Shown: piece by piece, positions 25,777 through 34,276 of the stretch
Layout of the letters: each line of letters starts with the position of its first letter
How positions within the stretch are numbered: position 1 is the stretch's first letter
From: an uncultured Acidobacteriia bacterium
GTDB taxonomy: Bacteria > Acidobacteriota > Terriglobia > Bryobacterales > Bryobacteraceae
Length of the DNA stretch: 64,000 nucleotides
Reading direction: 5' to 3'
Assembly: GCA_903907865.1 (NCBI GenBank)
Contig: CAIVPR010000164.1
Location: 1-64,000 of the forward strand
Translations under genes and position numbers: made by a program
Notes under the pieces: generated by a model
What the model saw: the letters and a program-made list of their open reading frames with translations, nothing else
The model's database searches: none
Told to the model about the DNA's origin: nothing

Positions 25777-26363
25777 GGTTTTGGATTCGATGCGATTCGG
25801 TTCGGGGAACCGGCTGGAGTGGTGCGTGCCGGTTCGGTGAGAAAATAGGCGTCTTCGCGTTCGAAGCCCGCCACCTGGGATACCAGGTTGGCGGGGAAGA
25901 GCGCCAGATCGGTGTTGTACTTCTTGATGGCCGCGTTGTAGCGGCTTCTGGCCCGCAAAACTTCGTTCTCGGATGATTCTAGCGATAGCTGCACTTTGCG
26001 GTAGGCGTCGCCGGATTTCAACTCGGGCCGCGTTTCCAGCACGACTAGGATCTTGCCTATCGCCGCGTTGATGCGGTTGTGGGCGTCGATCTTATCCAGC
26101 GTGGACGGGGCGGTGTCGAGGGCCGCACGGGCGTTAGCCAATTCGCCGAATACCGGGGCTTGGTCCGGCATCGCCGTACTCAGCGCGTCGGACAGGGCCG
26201 GGAGGATGTTCGCACGCTTCCGCAGGCCGGATTCAACGTGCTCCCATTCCGTTGCGATGGCGGCGTGCTCCGTTTTCAGCCGATCCTTTTCGCCGGCAAA
26301 CACGACCGCCCCCAGCACGAGGGCGAGGATGATCGCGACGGCAATGGTAGTGACGGCCTTCAT
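25773..26363 (-). CDS. LemA family protein
   Basis: 196 residues: one N-terminal membrane segment (TIAVAIILALVLGAVVFAG) and a long alpha-helical domain with HVESGLRKRANILPALSDA, ETRPELKSGDAYRKVQLSLESSENEVLRARSRYNAAIKKYNTD and LFPANLVSQVAGFE, all typical of LemA. The N-terminal region faces outward or into the periplasm; function is unclear in the family. It overlaps the aldehyde dehydrogenase start by four bases (ATGA), an unexpected partner for LemA, which more often sits beside TPM-domain genes. Confidence 0.85.
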   Translation of the reverse strand: MKAVTTIAVAIILALVLGAVVFAGEKDRLKTEHAAIATEWEHVESGLRKRANILPALSDALSTAMPDQAPVFGELANARAALDTAPSTLDKIDAHNRINAAIGKILVVLETRPELKSGDAYRKVQLSLESSENEVLRARSRYNAAIKKYNTDLALFPANLVSQVAGFEREDAYFLTEPARTTPAGSPNRIASNPKP

Positions 26364-26401
26364 CTAGCAGTGGCGTGTTGGGACGTGAAAAACCCCGCCG
26401 G

Positions 26402-27820
26402 TTACGATTCTATCGCGTCCGACTGCCCGAGTGACGGAAATGTCCACGGACCGCGCGCTTCCTCCAGACGGACAGCAATGTCCAACAGCGTTTCGTCGCT
26501 CCATGGCAGACCGACCAGTTGGATGCCCACGGGGAGGCCGTCCGTTGTTTGGTGCATGGGGATGGTCAGGGCGGGGAAGCCGTATAGGTTCCAGATGAGC
26601 GCTGGCATCATTGCCTGAAAAAGGCCGATCGCCTGTCCCCCGGTCTCGAAAGATCGCTGCTGGTGCTGGAAGGCGACCGTACCGCAGACCGGCGTCAGGA
26701 GTACGGTGCAATCCTGATCGCGCATCTGCTGGATCATGCCGGCCCGCATGCGGTCACGGGCCGCGAATTGCTTCAGAACATCGGTTGCCGTTAACGGCGA
26801 GGGTGGCTCCGGCGCGCCCAGCTCCGTTGCCGTCCAGTGGACTTCGGACTCGCGCCCCCGGAAGTACATTCGAAAGAATTCGCCCGGCAATTCGGAGAGG
26901 ACGAATTTCCAGGCGTTCGGGGCGCGCTCGGAACCCTTCGGCTCGAAGAGTTCCACAAGATGTCCCAGGTCGGACAGCAGCTTGGCGGCATGCTGCAAGG
27001 CCTCGGAGACGGCCTGCTGGACCGGCACCTTGTAGAAAGTCGGCCAATACCCGATGCGGGGCTTGCCGCTGGCTGGAGGTTGCGGCGGGAGGGGCACGGA
27101 ATAGGGATCTTCGGGGTCGTAGGCAACGAGAACGTCAAACAGGAGCCGCAGGTCGTCGGCCGATCGCGCCATGGGGCCTACGACGCTGGCGAAACCGCTC
27201 GGATTCGAAATGGCGGGAAAATGGCCGGTGACCGAGATGCGTCCGGGTGTGGGCTTCAACCCGGCAATTCCGCAGAAGTGGGCCGGCACGCGGATGGACC
27301 CGCCGCCGTCGCTGCCGATGCCGCCAGCCGAAAACCCCGCCGCTATGGCCGCAGCCTCGCCACCGGAGGAGCCGCCGGGAGTTCGCGAGACGTCCCACGG
27401 GTTGTTGGTGCGTCCGGAGACGTGGTTGTCAGTTTCGTAGCTGCGGAGGAATTCCGGTGTATTGGTCTTGCCGAGCACGATGGCTCCGGCCTGTCTGAGC
27501 CGGGCGACGGCGAAGGCGTCCTTGGCCGCGGCATGGCCGAGCCGAAGGCGGCTGCCTGAGAGCGTTGGAAAGCCCGCGACATCGAAACTGTCCTTGACGG
27601 TGACGGGGACGCCGTGGAGGGGTCCGAACGGGGCTGTGGAGTTTGCTGCCATATGCGCTTCGTGCTCGGCCTGTTCGGCCATCAGCACGGAAAACGCGTT
27701 CAGGCTGGGATTGACGGTCGCTATGCGCCGGAGATGGCGCTCGACGAGTTCGACTGGGGAAATATGGCGGTTGTGGACGAGCCGGGCCTGTTCCCGAAGT
27801 CCTTGCACGGCGAAATCCAC
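26402..27820 (-). CDS. Amidase (amidase-signature family)
   Basis: 472 residues. The Ser-cisSer-Lys triad is visible: Lys76 in VPVTVKDSFD, cis-Ser in TPGGSSGGEAAA near residue 151, and the nucleophile Ser175 in GIGSDGGGSIRVPAHF. No transamidosome genes are nearby and the C-terminal part differs from GatA, so a free amidase acting on small amides is more likely than tRNA amidotransferase. It precedes the LemA gene by 39 bases on the same strand and may be cotranscribed. Confidence 0.88.
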   Translation of the reverse strand: MDFAVQGLREQARLVHNRHISPVELVERHLRRIATVNPSLNAFSVLMAEQAEHEAHMAANSTAPFGPLHGVPVTVKDSFDVAGFPTLSGSRLRLGHAAAKDAFAVARLRQAGAIVLGKTNTPEFLRSYETDNHVSGRTNNPWDVSRTPGGSSGGEAAAIAAGFSAGGIGSDGGGSIRVPAHFCGIAGLKPTPGRISVTGHFPAISNPSGFASVVGPMARSADDLRLLFDVLVAYDPEDPYSVPLPPQPPASGKPRIGYWPTFYKVPVQQAVSEALQHAAKLLSDLGHLVELFEPKGSERAPNAWKFVLSELPGEFFRMYFRGRESEVHWTATELGAPEPPSPLTATDVLKQFAARDRMRAGMIQQMRDQDCTVLLTPVCGTVAFQHQQRSFETGGQAIGLFQAMMPALIWNLYGFPALTIPMHQTTDGLPVGIQLVGLPWSDETLLDIAVRLEEARGPWTFPSLGQSDAIES

Positions 27821-27826
27821 CTGCGG

Positions 27827-28177
27827 CTACGCGGTGGCGGCCAGCACGGGCTCGGCGTCGTCAGCTTTCAGTTCGTCTGTCTTCACGAACTGGTAGCGCT
27901 CCATGGTCATGGCGACTTCGTAGGTTTCGGCAGTATCGGGGCGACGACTGCGAAGCACTTTGCCGAGGCAGCGGATGCGGACCGGAGGGGTGGCACCGGA
28001 AAGCGTGATCACGTATTCGATGCGTCCGCCAACTTCGACTTCATACGAGGAGACGAACGACACACCGCCGGAACTGATGTCCCGCGTCTTCTCGTTGCGG
28101 TTAACCCGATGCTCCCCGACCTGGACGATCTGGAGGGGCAACTGGAGCTTGTATCGTTGTGCTCTTCGCTGTTCCAA
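27827..28177 (-). CDS. PilZ-domain protein
   Basis: 116 residues consisting of one PilZ domain. The c-di-GMP-binding signature is present: the arginine motif RRAQRY near the N-terminus and DISSGGVSF (D/NxSxxG). LPLQIVQVG and IRCLGKVLRSR are the expected strands. It would bind cyclic di-GMP and act on a partner not visible here. It lies six bases upstream of the amidase start. Confidence 0.85.
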   Translation of the reverse strand: MEQRRAQRYKLQLPLQIVQVGEHRVNRNEKTRDISSGGVSFVSSYEVEVGGRIEYVITLSGATPPVRIRCLGKVLRSRRPDTAETYEVAMTMERYQFVKTDELKADDAEPVLAATA

Positions 28178-28256
28178 GTTACTACTCTAGACCCATCGTC
28201 GCACGGAATCAACCCCCAAAACCCATGAACGTACTAGTACCACCGGGAAAATGCAA

Positions 28257-28286
28257 ATAGGGCGGGATGCGAACATCCCGCCCTAT
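28257..28286 (-). terminator. Terminator of the atp operon
   Basis: A 13-bp perfect stem (28257-28269 with 28274-28286) with a four-base loop lies 25 bases beyond the atpE stop. On the minus strand it is followed by a T-rich stretch. Strong Rho-independent terminator. Confidence 0.85.
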
Positions 28287-28311
28287 CGGAAAACTACGGA
28301 TGATGGGACTC

Positions 28312-28626
28312 TTACGAGACTTTGGCGAAGATCATGGCGAAGGTGAACAGCGCCAGCGATTCGATCAGCGCGAGGCCGAGGATGAGCGCGCCGCGGATGT
28401 TGTTGGCGGCTGCGGGGTTGCGTGCCATGCCTTCAACGGCGGAGCCGATGGCCTTGCCTTGGCCGAGGGCGCAGAGGCCGGACGCGATCGCCATGGCGAA
28501 ACCGGCGGTCACGGGGACCCACTGGTTGCCGCCGGCGGCGGAGGTGCCGCCGCCCTGGGCGAACATCGGGACCGCGACGAACATCATCGCGACCATCAGG
28601 AACATGACTTTGTTAATGGACTTCAT
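28312..28626 (-). CDS. atpE: ATP synthase subunit c
   Basis: 104 residues, longer than the usual ~80 because of a cleavable-looking N-terminal leader (MKSINKVMFLMVAMMFVAVPMFAQ) before the two ring helices. The polar loop is ARNP, and the ion-carrying Glu89 is in LIESLALF, followed by Ser90; Gln56 lies in the first helix (ALGQGKA). Gln plus Glu-Ser resembles Na+-binding rings, but other ligands (Thr and Tyr after the Glu) are Leu and Phe here, so H+ coupling is more likely. Last gene of the Fo operon. Confidence 0.94.
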   Translation of the reverse strand: MKSINKVMFLMVAMMFVAVPMFAQGGGTSAAGGNQWVPVTAGFAMAIASGLCALGQGKAIGSAVEGMARNPAAANNIRGALILGLALIESLALFTFAMIFAKVS

Positions 28627-28744
28627 TTGTTTCTTTCTCCTTGTTTGACGATTGGGTGTTGATTATTCACCGTTCGGAGGTGGTTGCGTTCCTCGCCTGG
28701 GGGCGGGAGGCCTCACGCGAATGGTGGCATAAAGCCGGGTTGGT

Positions 28745-29476
28745 TTAGTGCTCTTCCGCGATCGCCCCGCCGATGTAGATCGCCGACAAAAGGACGAAGA
28801 TGTAGGACTGGAGGAGCGATACGAAGACGTGCAGGCCCATGAAGATCACGGGGCCGACCAGATAGGTCAGGCTCAGGAACACCAGCGTTAGCTGTTCGCC
28901 GGCGTACATGTTGGCGAACAAACGGATGGTGAGCGAAAGGGGCCGCGCCAGATGGCTGATGATCTCGATGGGCAGCATCAGCGGCGCCATGGCGGGGATC
29001 GGGCCCAGCAGGTGCTTGGCGTAGTTGACCGCGCTTTTCCGAATGCCGACGATGTTGTAGTACAGGAACGAGCACATCGCGAGCCCCGCGGGAACGTAAA
29101 CCGCCTGCGTCGGGCTCATGAAGCCGGGAATAATACCGAGCAGGTTTGAGAACAAAATGAAGATGAAAAATGTCTCGAGCAGGAAGATGTGGTGGTGTGC
29201 GTCGTGCCCGATCTGGTCGTGCGCCTGACCGCCGATGAATTCGTGGATGAGCTCGAAGACGTGCTGCAGGGTGCCGGGCTTGTCAACCGACAGGCTGCTG
29301 CGCAGAACCGCGAACACGGTCAGCATGAGCAGCGCGACAACCAGTTGCATCACGATGTGGTCGGCCCAAGGCTCGCTCGGATTCGCCGCCTTCATGTTGA
29401 CCAACCCGAGCAGAGTGTTGCCCAAACCCGCCAAGTGGGCGTTGAAGAATTGCGCCAGCCATGTTTCGTGCGTCAT
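28745..29476 (-). CDS. atpB: ATP synthase subunit a
   Basis: 243 residues with several membrane helices. The essential Arg185 is in PLSLTIRLFANMYAGEQ; the FFIFILFSNLLGIIPGF and LMLPIEIISHLARP segments are typical. A His-rich loop (HDAHHHIFLLE) precedes helix 3. It forms the half-channels against the c-ring. Its start overlaps the atpI stop by four bases (ATGA). Confidence 0.95.
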   Translation of the reverse strand: MTHETWLAQFFNAHLAGLGNTLLGLVNMKAANPSEPWADHIVMQLVVALLMLTVFAVLRSSLSVDKPGTLQHVFELIHEFIGGQAHDQIGHDAHHHIFLLETFFIFILFSNLLGIIPGFMSPTQAVYVPAGLAMCSFLYYNIVGIRKSAVNYAKHLLGPIPAMAPLMLPIEIISHLARPLSLTIRLFANMYAGEQLTLVFLSLTYLVGPVIFMGLHVFVSLLQSYIFVLLSAIYIGGAIAEEH

Positions 29477-29862
29477 GTTTTGTGGTTTTTGAAGCTTGCC
29501 AGTTCGTACAGTATCGCGAGGATGACCGCGCTGGGGAAGGTGAAGAACCCGTAGACCGCCCCCTCGCCGCTAAACCCCGAAAAACGAAGTATACCAAACG
29601 CACCTAAGGTCAACGCGCTGAAGCGGATAAAGACTCCGAAACCACCCGGTCCGCCACGCTCTCCGGCGGTCGCCGAAAGGGCCATGCTGTCCACCGCGCG
29701 CTCGATCAAGCGGAGGTTCAACCACGCCACGAACGAGCCGATCGCGAAGCCGCCGGTCCACATCAGGCCGCGCAGGACAAAGCCGGCCACGGTCCCGACG
29801 GCGGCCAGGGCGAACAAGAGTTTGGGGAGCCGGGCGATGGTTGCGTCAAACTGGTTGTTCAT
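29473..29862 (-). CDS. atpI: ATP synthase-associated membrane protein I
   Basis: 129 residues with four predicted membrane segments (LLFALAAVGTVAGFVLRGLMW, GGFAIGSFVAWLNLRLIERAV, GVFIRFSALTLGAFGILRF, FTFPSAVILAILYEL). Position between atpZ and atpB and the small multi-helix form identify the AtpI/UncI-like gene, which helps assemble the c-ring in other bacteria. Overlaps both neighbours by four bases. Confidence 0.75.
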   Translation of the reverse strand: MNNQFDATIARLPKLLFALAAVGTVAGFVLRGLMWTGGFAIGSFVAWLNLRLIERAVDSMALSATAGERGGPGGFGVFIRFSALTLGAFGILRFSGFSGEGAVYGFFTFPSAVILAILYELASFKNHKT

Positions 29863-30083
29863 TTTTGTGGTGAATCGTCCTTGCCCACCTCGCGCACCAG
29901 CGAGACGAAGCCCGCCACCGCTCCCAACCCGAGGAAAAGAAAGCGGATCCAGCTCGTGCCGAGCAGGTGGTCAATCCCGTAGCCCATCCCGTAGCCGACA
30001 AACGTGGAGATCGGAATCACCAGGGCCAGCGACGTCATCTTGGCAAAGGCACGCGTAGATTCCGGGTCGAGGGGCAAGCCCAA
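29859..30083 (-). CDS. AtpZ/AtpQ-like small membrane protein
   Basis: 74 residues with a TTG start, two membrane helices (ALVIPISTFVGYGMGYGIDHLL and WIRFLFLGLGAVAGFVSLVREV). GYGMGYGID and a C-terminal charged tail match the AtpZ-type small proteins that start many atp operons. Divergent from the receptor gene at 30174 with 90 bases between. The remaining ATP synthase genes (b, delta, alpha, gamma, beta, epsilon) are not in the window. Confidence 0.75.
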   Translation of the reverse strand: MGLPLDPESTRAFAKMTSLALVIPISTFVGYGMGYGIDHLLGTSWIRFLFLGLGAVAGFVSLVREVGKDDSPQK

Positions 30084-30117
30084 TTCTACCCCCGGTCCGT
30101 ACCGGAACGTACGGGGA

Positions 30118-30146
30118 TTGACAATTGCACGGTATAGTCAGAAACT
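30118..30146 (+). promoter_or_regulatory. Possible sigma-70 -35 element upstream of the receptor
   Basis: An exact TTGACA lies at 30118-30123 and a weak -10-like hexamer about 17 bases later. Distance to the ATG at 30174 is suitable. No better match was seen; the -10 is poor. Confidence 0.3.
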
Positions 30147-30173
30147 TGTAGCCGTCAAACAACGACGAATTTC

Positions 30174-33100
30174 ATGAGACTGACACTGTTCGTCCTCCTC
30201 CTGGCCGCGTTCGCGCACGCCCAATCCACCAGCACCGCCACGCTTTCGGGCGTCGTCACAGACCCCGCCGACGCCGCAGTGGGTGCCGCCGGTGTTACGG
30301 CCACCAATTCAGCCACAGGCCTCGCCCGCAAAGCTTCCACCGGTCCCGACGGCGTGTATCGCATCGACCTCCTGCCTCCGGGCGAATACGACATCCGAGC
30401 CGAGCACAGCGGTTTCAACGTGACGGTCCAGAAGGGCGTCTCCCTCACCGTGGGTGCCGCGGCGACGGTGGACCTGAAACTCCAGATCGCCTCCGGCGCC
30501 ACGACGGTTGAAATTGTCGCCGACGCCCCGCCCGTCGAAACTACCCGCACCCAACAGTCCAACGTAATCGAACAGCGCGCCATCGCCGATCTCCCCATCG
30601 ACCGCCGCGACTACCTCAGCTTCGCGCTCCTCGCTCCAGGTGTCTCCGATTCCAAGGCCCACGCCGACTCCAACACGTACCGCGTCAAGCAGACCCCCGA
30701 CTCGGGCCTTTCCTTCTACGGCAGCAACGGCCGCGGCAACACCATCAACGTGGACGGCGGCGAATCCAACGACGGCGGAGGCGGCGTCCGCGCCACCATC
30801 GGGCAAGAGGCCGTGCGTGAATTTCAGGTCAACCGCTCCAACTACAGCGCCGAATACGGCGGCTCGCGGGGCGGCGTGGTCAATATTGTGACCAAAGGGG
30901 GGACCAACGAGGTCCACGGCAGCGCTTTCGGATTCTTCCGCAACCAGGTGTTCGATGCCACCAACCCCTTCAACGTGGTGCTGAACTCTGACAATTCCGT
31001 CAAGCGCGTGAAGCCGGATTCGTCCCGGCAGCAGTTCGGAGCCACTATCGGCGGCCCCATCGCCAAGGACAAGACGTTCTATTTTCTCGATTACGAGCAG
31101 CAGCGGCGCCGCGAATCCACCGCCGTGCCGATTCTGACGGACCTCTCCGTTTTCGGCCCCACGCCCGCCCAGAAGGCCATCCTGTCGCAGCTCCCAGCGT
31201 CCGCGGCGGCGCAGTTGACTGCGGCCCTCTCCACCCCGGCTTCTGTCCAGCAGATGTTCCAGCTCAACAGCGGCATCTTCCCCTTCCAGACAGACCAGAA
31301 GCAGGGACTGGTCCGCGTGGACCACCAATTCACCCAGAACGACCAGCTCTCGTTCCGATTCAACACCAGCAAGTTCTACGACACCAACCCCAACGTCAGT
31401 GCGCTTACCGGCATCTCGCGCGGCTTCATCCAAGATACTTTCGACGGCGTCGGGTCGCTGGGCTGGATCCACTCCTTCTCGCCACGCCTGATCAACGAGG
31501 CCCGTGTCCAGTTCGACTACTACGACCAACTTACCGGCACCAACGACAAGTTCGGCCCAGCGCTGGAAATCGCCGGTTTTGGCAACTTCAACCGCGACCG
31601 CTTCCTGCCCAGCGAAAGCATATCCCGGCGCACCGAGTTCGGCGACAACCTGACGGTGAACCTCGGGCGCCACACCCTCAAGACCGGCGGCTACGCCCTC
31701 ATCCGGTCCGAACACAGCGATTCGGCGACTTTTTTCAGCGGACGCTTCACCTTCGGCTCGCTGCCGGGGGGCTTGGTCAACGCGGCCCTCGCATCCACCA
31801 CCATCAACGCGCTGCAGGCCTTCAACCTGGGACTGGCCCAGAGCTACCAGCAGGGCTTCGGCAACGGCATCGTCAGTGCGACCTACCCGCTGATTGCGGG
31901 CTACGTCCAGGACGAGTGGCGCGCTTCGCGAACGCTGACCCTGAACGCGGGCTTGCGGTATGAGGTGGACAACCGACGGGCTCCGCTGCCGACCGACCAC
32001 AAGGAGATCGCGCCGCGTTTCGGTTTCGCATGGAGCCCGGACGCGAAGACCGTCATACGCGGCGGCTACGGCATCTACTACGCAACCATCGACTTCCAGA
32101 TCGACTACAGTGTCTACGCCCTCGGCATCCGTCCCGACGGCTCGCGGCCGATCGCGCAGGTCCTGACCACGATCCAGACCGCCGGTGCCCAGAGCGCGGC
32201 GAACATTTTCACCACGCTGCGTGCCAAGGGCGTCATCGGCGTCCCCACGCCCCAACGCTCCATCACCCCGGCGGACCTCACGCAATTCGGCATCAACATC
32301 AGCCAGACCGGCCCATTGCCTCCGCTGTCGGTGGTTTTCAGCGCCTCGCCGGGCTATAAGAACCCGCAGACCCAGCAGGCCAGCCTTGGGATCCAGCGGG
32401 AATTCGGCAACGGATTCACCGGATCGGCCAATGGCGTCTTTGTGCGGGGCTCGCACTTGACCGACGCCTACGACAACAACCTGCTGTCGACAGCCCCGTT
32501 CGACAAGAACATCGGCACCCAGAACTACGCGGCGGACGCCACCCATCCGGGCGGCTATTTCGTCAATCCGCTGATCTACCAGAGCAATGTCTACGAATCC
32601 AACTCGAACTCGTTCTATGGCGGCCTGATGCTCGAAGGCGCCAAGCGGATGGGGCGCAACGTGCAGATCCACGCCAATTACACTTGGAGCCACGCCACCG
32701 ACGAGACGACCGACTACAACAGCGACTTCGAGCCCAACAACCAGTTCTGCCGCCGCTGCGACCGGGCGTCGTCATCCTTTGACGAGCGGCACAAGGTGGT
32801 GGCCTACGCGGTGATCCAGACGCCGTCGCATGCCAACGCCCTGTTGCGCGACTGGGTGCTGTCGCCGATCTTCCAGGCGCATTCGGGCCAGCCGTTCAAC
32901 CTGCTTGTGGGTGGCACGGACCTGAACAACGACCGCCACAACACGACCGACCGGCCGGCCTACGCGGGCCGCAACACCGGATTTGGGCCAGCCTACTGGG
33001 CTTTCGACACCAGGTTCCAGCGGGCGATCCCGTTCGGGGAAAAGCGACGCTTGGATTTCATGTTCGAGGTCTTCAACCTCTTCAACAAGCTGAACTACCA

Positions 33101-33242
33101 GAGCGTGAACAACGTGGTGGGGAACTACGCCGGTCCGTTCAATGTGACGGGACGCCACGACCGCAACCCGACCGACCAGCTCGGTTTCACGTCGGCCTTC
33201 GATGCTCGTCGCATGCAGTTGGGGCTGCGCTATACGTTTTAA
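30174..33242 (+). CDS. TonB-dependent receptor with carboxypeptidase-regulatory-like domain (Oar type)
   Basis: 1022 residues. Signal peptide MRLTLFVLLLAAFAHAQ; a carboxypeptidase-regulatory-like beta-sandwich at about 22-105 (LSGVVTDPADAAV, GVYRIDLLPPGEYDIRAEHSGF); a plug domain at about 110-250 (RDYLSFALLAPGV, NTINVDGGESNDGGGG, GGSRGGVVNIVTKGGTN); and a barrel ending in LGLRYTF with a terminal Phe. These acidobacterial receptors are thought to import or bind oligosaccharides or proteins; the substrate is not known. Comparison with 691-3042 shows what that truncated copy has lost. Confidence 0.93.
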   Translation: MRLTLFVLLLAAFAHAQSTSTATLSGVVTDPADAAVGAAGVTATNSATGLARKASTGPDGVYRIDLLPPGEYDIRAEHSGFNVTVQKGVSLTVGAAATVDLKLQIASGATTVEIVADAPPVETTRTQQSNVIEQRAIADLPIDRRDYLSFALLAPGVSDSKAHADSNTYRVKQTPDSGLSFYGSNGRGNTINVDGGESNDGGGGVRATIGQEAVREFQVNRSNYSAEYGGSRGGVVNIVTKGGTNEVHGSAFGFFRNQVFDATNPFNVVLNSDNSVKRVKPDSSRQQFGATIGGPIAKDKTFYFLDYEQQRRRESTAVPILTDLSVFGPTPAQKAILSQLPASAAAQLTAALSTPASVQQMFQLNSGIFPFQTDQKQGLVRVDHQFTQNDQLSFRFNTSKFYDTNPNVSALTGISRGFIQDTFDGVGSLGWIHSFSPRLINEARVQFDYYDQLTGTNDKFGPALEIAGFGNFNRDRFLPSESISRRTEFGDNLTVNLGRHTLKTGGYALIRSEHSDSATFFSGRFTFGSLPGGLVNAALASTTINALQAFNLGLAQSYQQGFGNGIVSATYPLIAGYVQDEWRASRTLTLNAGLRYEVDNRRAPLPTDHKEIAPRFGFAWSPDAKTVIRGGYGIYYATIDFQIDYSVYALGIRPDGSRPIAQVLTTIQTAGAQSAANIFTTLRAKGVIGVPTPQRSITPADLTQFGINISQTGPLPPLSVVFSASPGYKNPQTQQASLGIQREFGNGFTGSANGVFVRGSHLTDAYDNNLLSTAPFDKNIGTQNYAADATHPGGYFVNPLIYQSNVYESNSNSFYGGLMLEGAKRMGRNVQIHANYTWSHATDETTDYNSDFEPNNQFCRRCDRASSSFDERHKVVAYAVIQTPSHANALLRDWVLSPIFQAHSGQPFNLLVGGTDLNNDRHNTTDRPAYAGRNTGFGPAYWAFDTRFQRAIPFGEKRRLDFMFEVFNLFNKLNYQSVNNVVGNYAGPFNVTGRHDRNPTDQLGFTSAFDARRMQLGLRYTF

Positions 33243-33247
33243 CAGCG

Positions 33248-33269
33248 GCGCAGCTCAAGCAAGCTGCGC
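33248..33269. terminator. Possible bidirectional hairpin between convergent genes
   Basis: An 8-bp stem (33248-33255 with 33262-33269) with a six-base loop lies just after the receptor stop and overlaps the last codons of the convergent radical SAM gene. No T-tract follows on either strand, so termination is uncertain. Confidence 0.35.
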
Positions 33270-34259
33270 GGCTTCGGGGAAGAGCACAGCCTGCGAAGAG
33301 TCCTGGTTCTGTGCGGGCCTGGTATCCGACGCGGCAAGTCCGTGCCGTTGCCGGATCCGTTGGAGCCTTTCCCGGATGGTGTCGCGGTACGGACCCCGAA
33401 GGTAGGCATCGGACTCGAAGCGTTCCTGGTAGCGTCGGAGCAGGTGCGGGTAGTGGAGTTGCAGGAACGGGAAGAATACACGCTGCGCCGAGGGCATCAG
33501 GAACAGCACGCCGCCCGCCAGCCACATCGCGCCATGGGCCTTCGCGGCGGCGGCCAGCTTGTCCAGCCGGTCTTCCTGGTCCGTGATCAACGGCATGATC
33601 GGGTTTGGGAATACACCGACGGGTATGCCCGCGTCGGCCAGTTTCCGTACAGCCCGCAGCCGCAGGTCGGGGTGTGGCGCGCGGGGCTCGAGCAGTCGTG
33701 CCAAAGTGGCGTCGACCGTCGTGATGGTGATGTTCACACCCACACGGTTGTGGACTGCGATTTGTTGCAGCAGGTCGATGTCGGGTGTGACGAGATCCGA
33801 CTTGGTGGTGATCGTCAGGTCCACGCCGCGCGCCATCGCGAAGACCTCCAGGATCTCACGGGTGCGCCGGAAGCGGCGTTCGGCGGGCTGGTAAGGGTCG
33901 GTCGCGGTGCCGATGGCGATGCCGTCGCGCCCGTCGATCTTGCCCAGTTCGCGGCGCAAAATCGGACCGACGCGGGCCTTGGCGAAGATGCGGTCTTCGA
34001 AGTCCCTGCTGTCGCGCAACTCCATGAATTCATGGGTGTAGCGGGCGTAGCAGTAGCGGCAGGCGAATTCGCAGCCGCGGTAGGGATTGATGCTCCAGCG
34101 GAACGGCATCTGGCCTCCAGCCCGGTTGAGGACGCTGCGGCACTCGATTTCCGAATACTGGACGACGCGCTTCGCCTCCAGCGTTACACTCTCGGCGGCG
34201 AGCTTCGCGATTCCGACCAAGCGGGTTGCGGAAAGGGGTATTGCGGGTGCGGCAGACAC
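33255..34259 (-). CDS. Radical SAM protein, SPL-like (PA0069 family)
   Basis: 334 residues. The cluster motif CEFACRYCYARYTHEF (CxxxCxxC) near residue 63 follows INPYRGC, both typical of the Rv2578c/PA0069 group related to spore photoproduct lyase. DPYQPAERRFRRTREIL, TITTKSDLVTPD and NITITTVDATLARLLEPRAP are further family stretches. The reaction is not known. It is convergent with the receptor and its start lies 17 bases after the stop of the ketosynthase gene on the same strand. Confidence 0.88.
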   Translation of the reverse strand: MSAAPAIPLSATRLVGIAKLAAESVTLEAKRVVQYSEIECRSVLNRAGGQMPFRWSINPYRGCEFACRYCYARYTHEFMELRDSRDFEDRIFAKARVGPILRRELGKIDGRDGIAIGTATDPYQPAERRFRRTREILEVFAMARGVDLTITTKSDLVTPDIDLLQQIAVHNRVGVNITITTVDATLARLLEPRAPHPDLRLRAVRKLADAGIPVGVFPNPIMPLITDQEDRLDKLAAAAKAHGAMWLAGGVLFLMPSAQRVFFPFLQLHYPHLLRRYQERFESDAYLRGPYRDTIRERLQRIRQRHGLAASDTRPAQNQDSSQAVLFPEAAQLA

Positions 34260-34276
34260 CCCTCTATTTTCGCCTT

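Noticed and set aside
30309-32693. Long minus-strand open frame of 794 codons opposite the TonB-dependent receptor
   Set aside because: It is the shadow of a high-GC gene: no domains, Val/Gly/Ala-rich composition, and the plus strand encodes a complete receptor.
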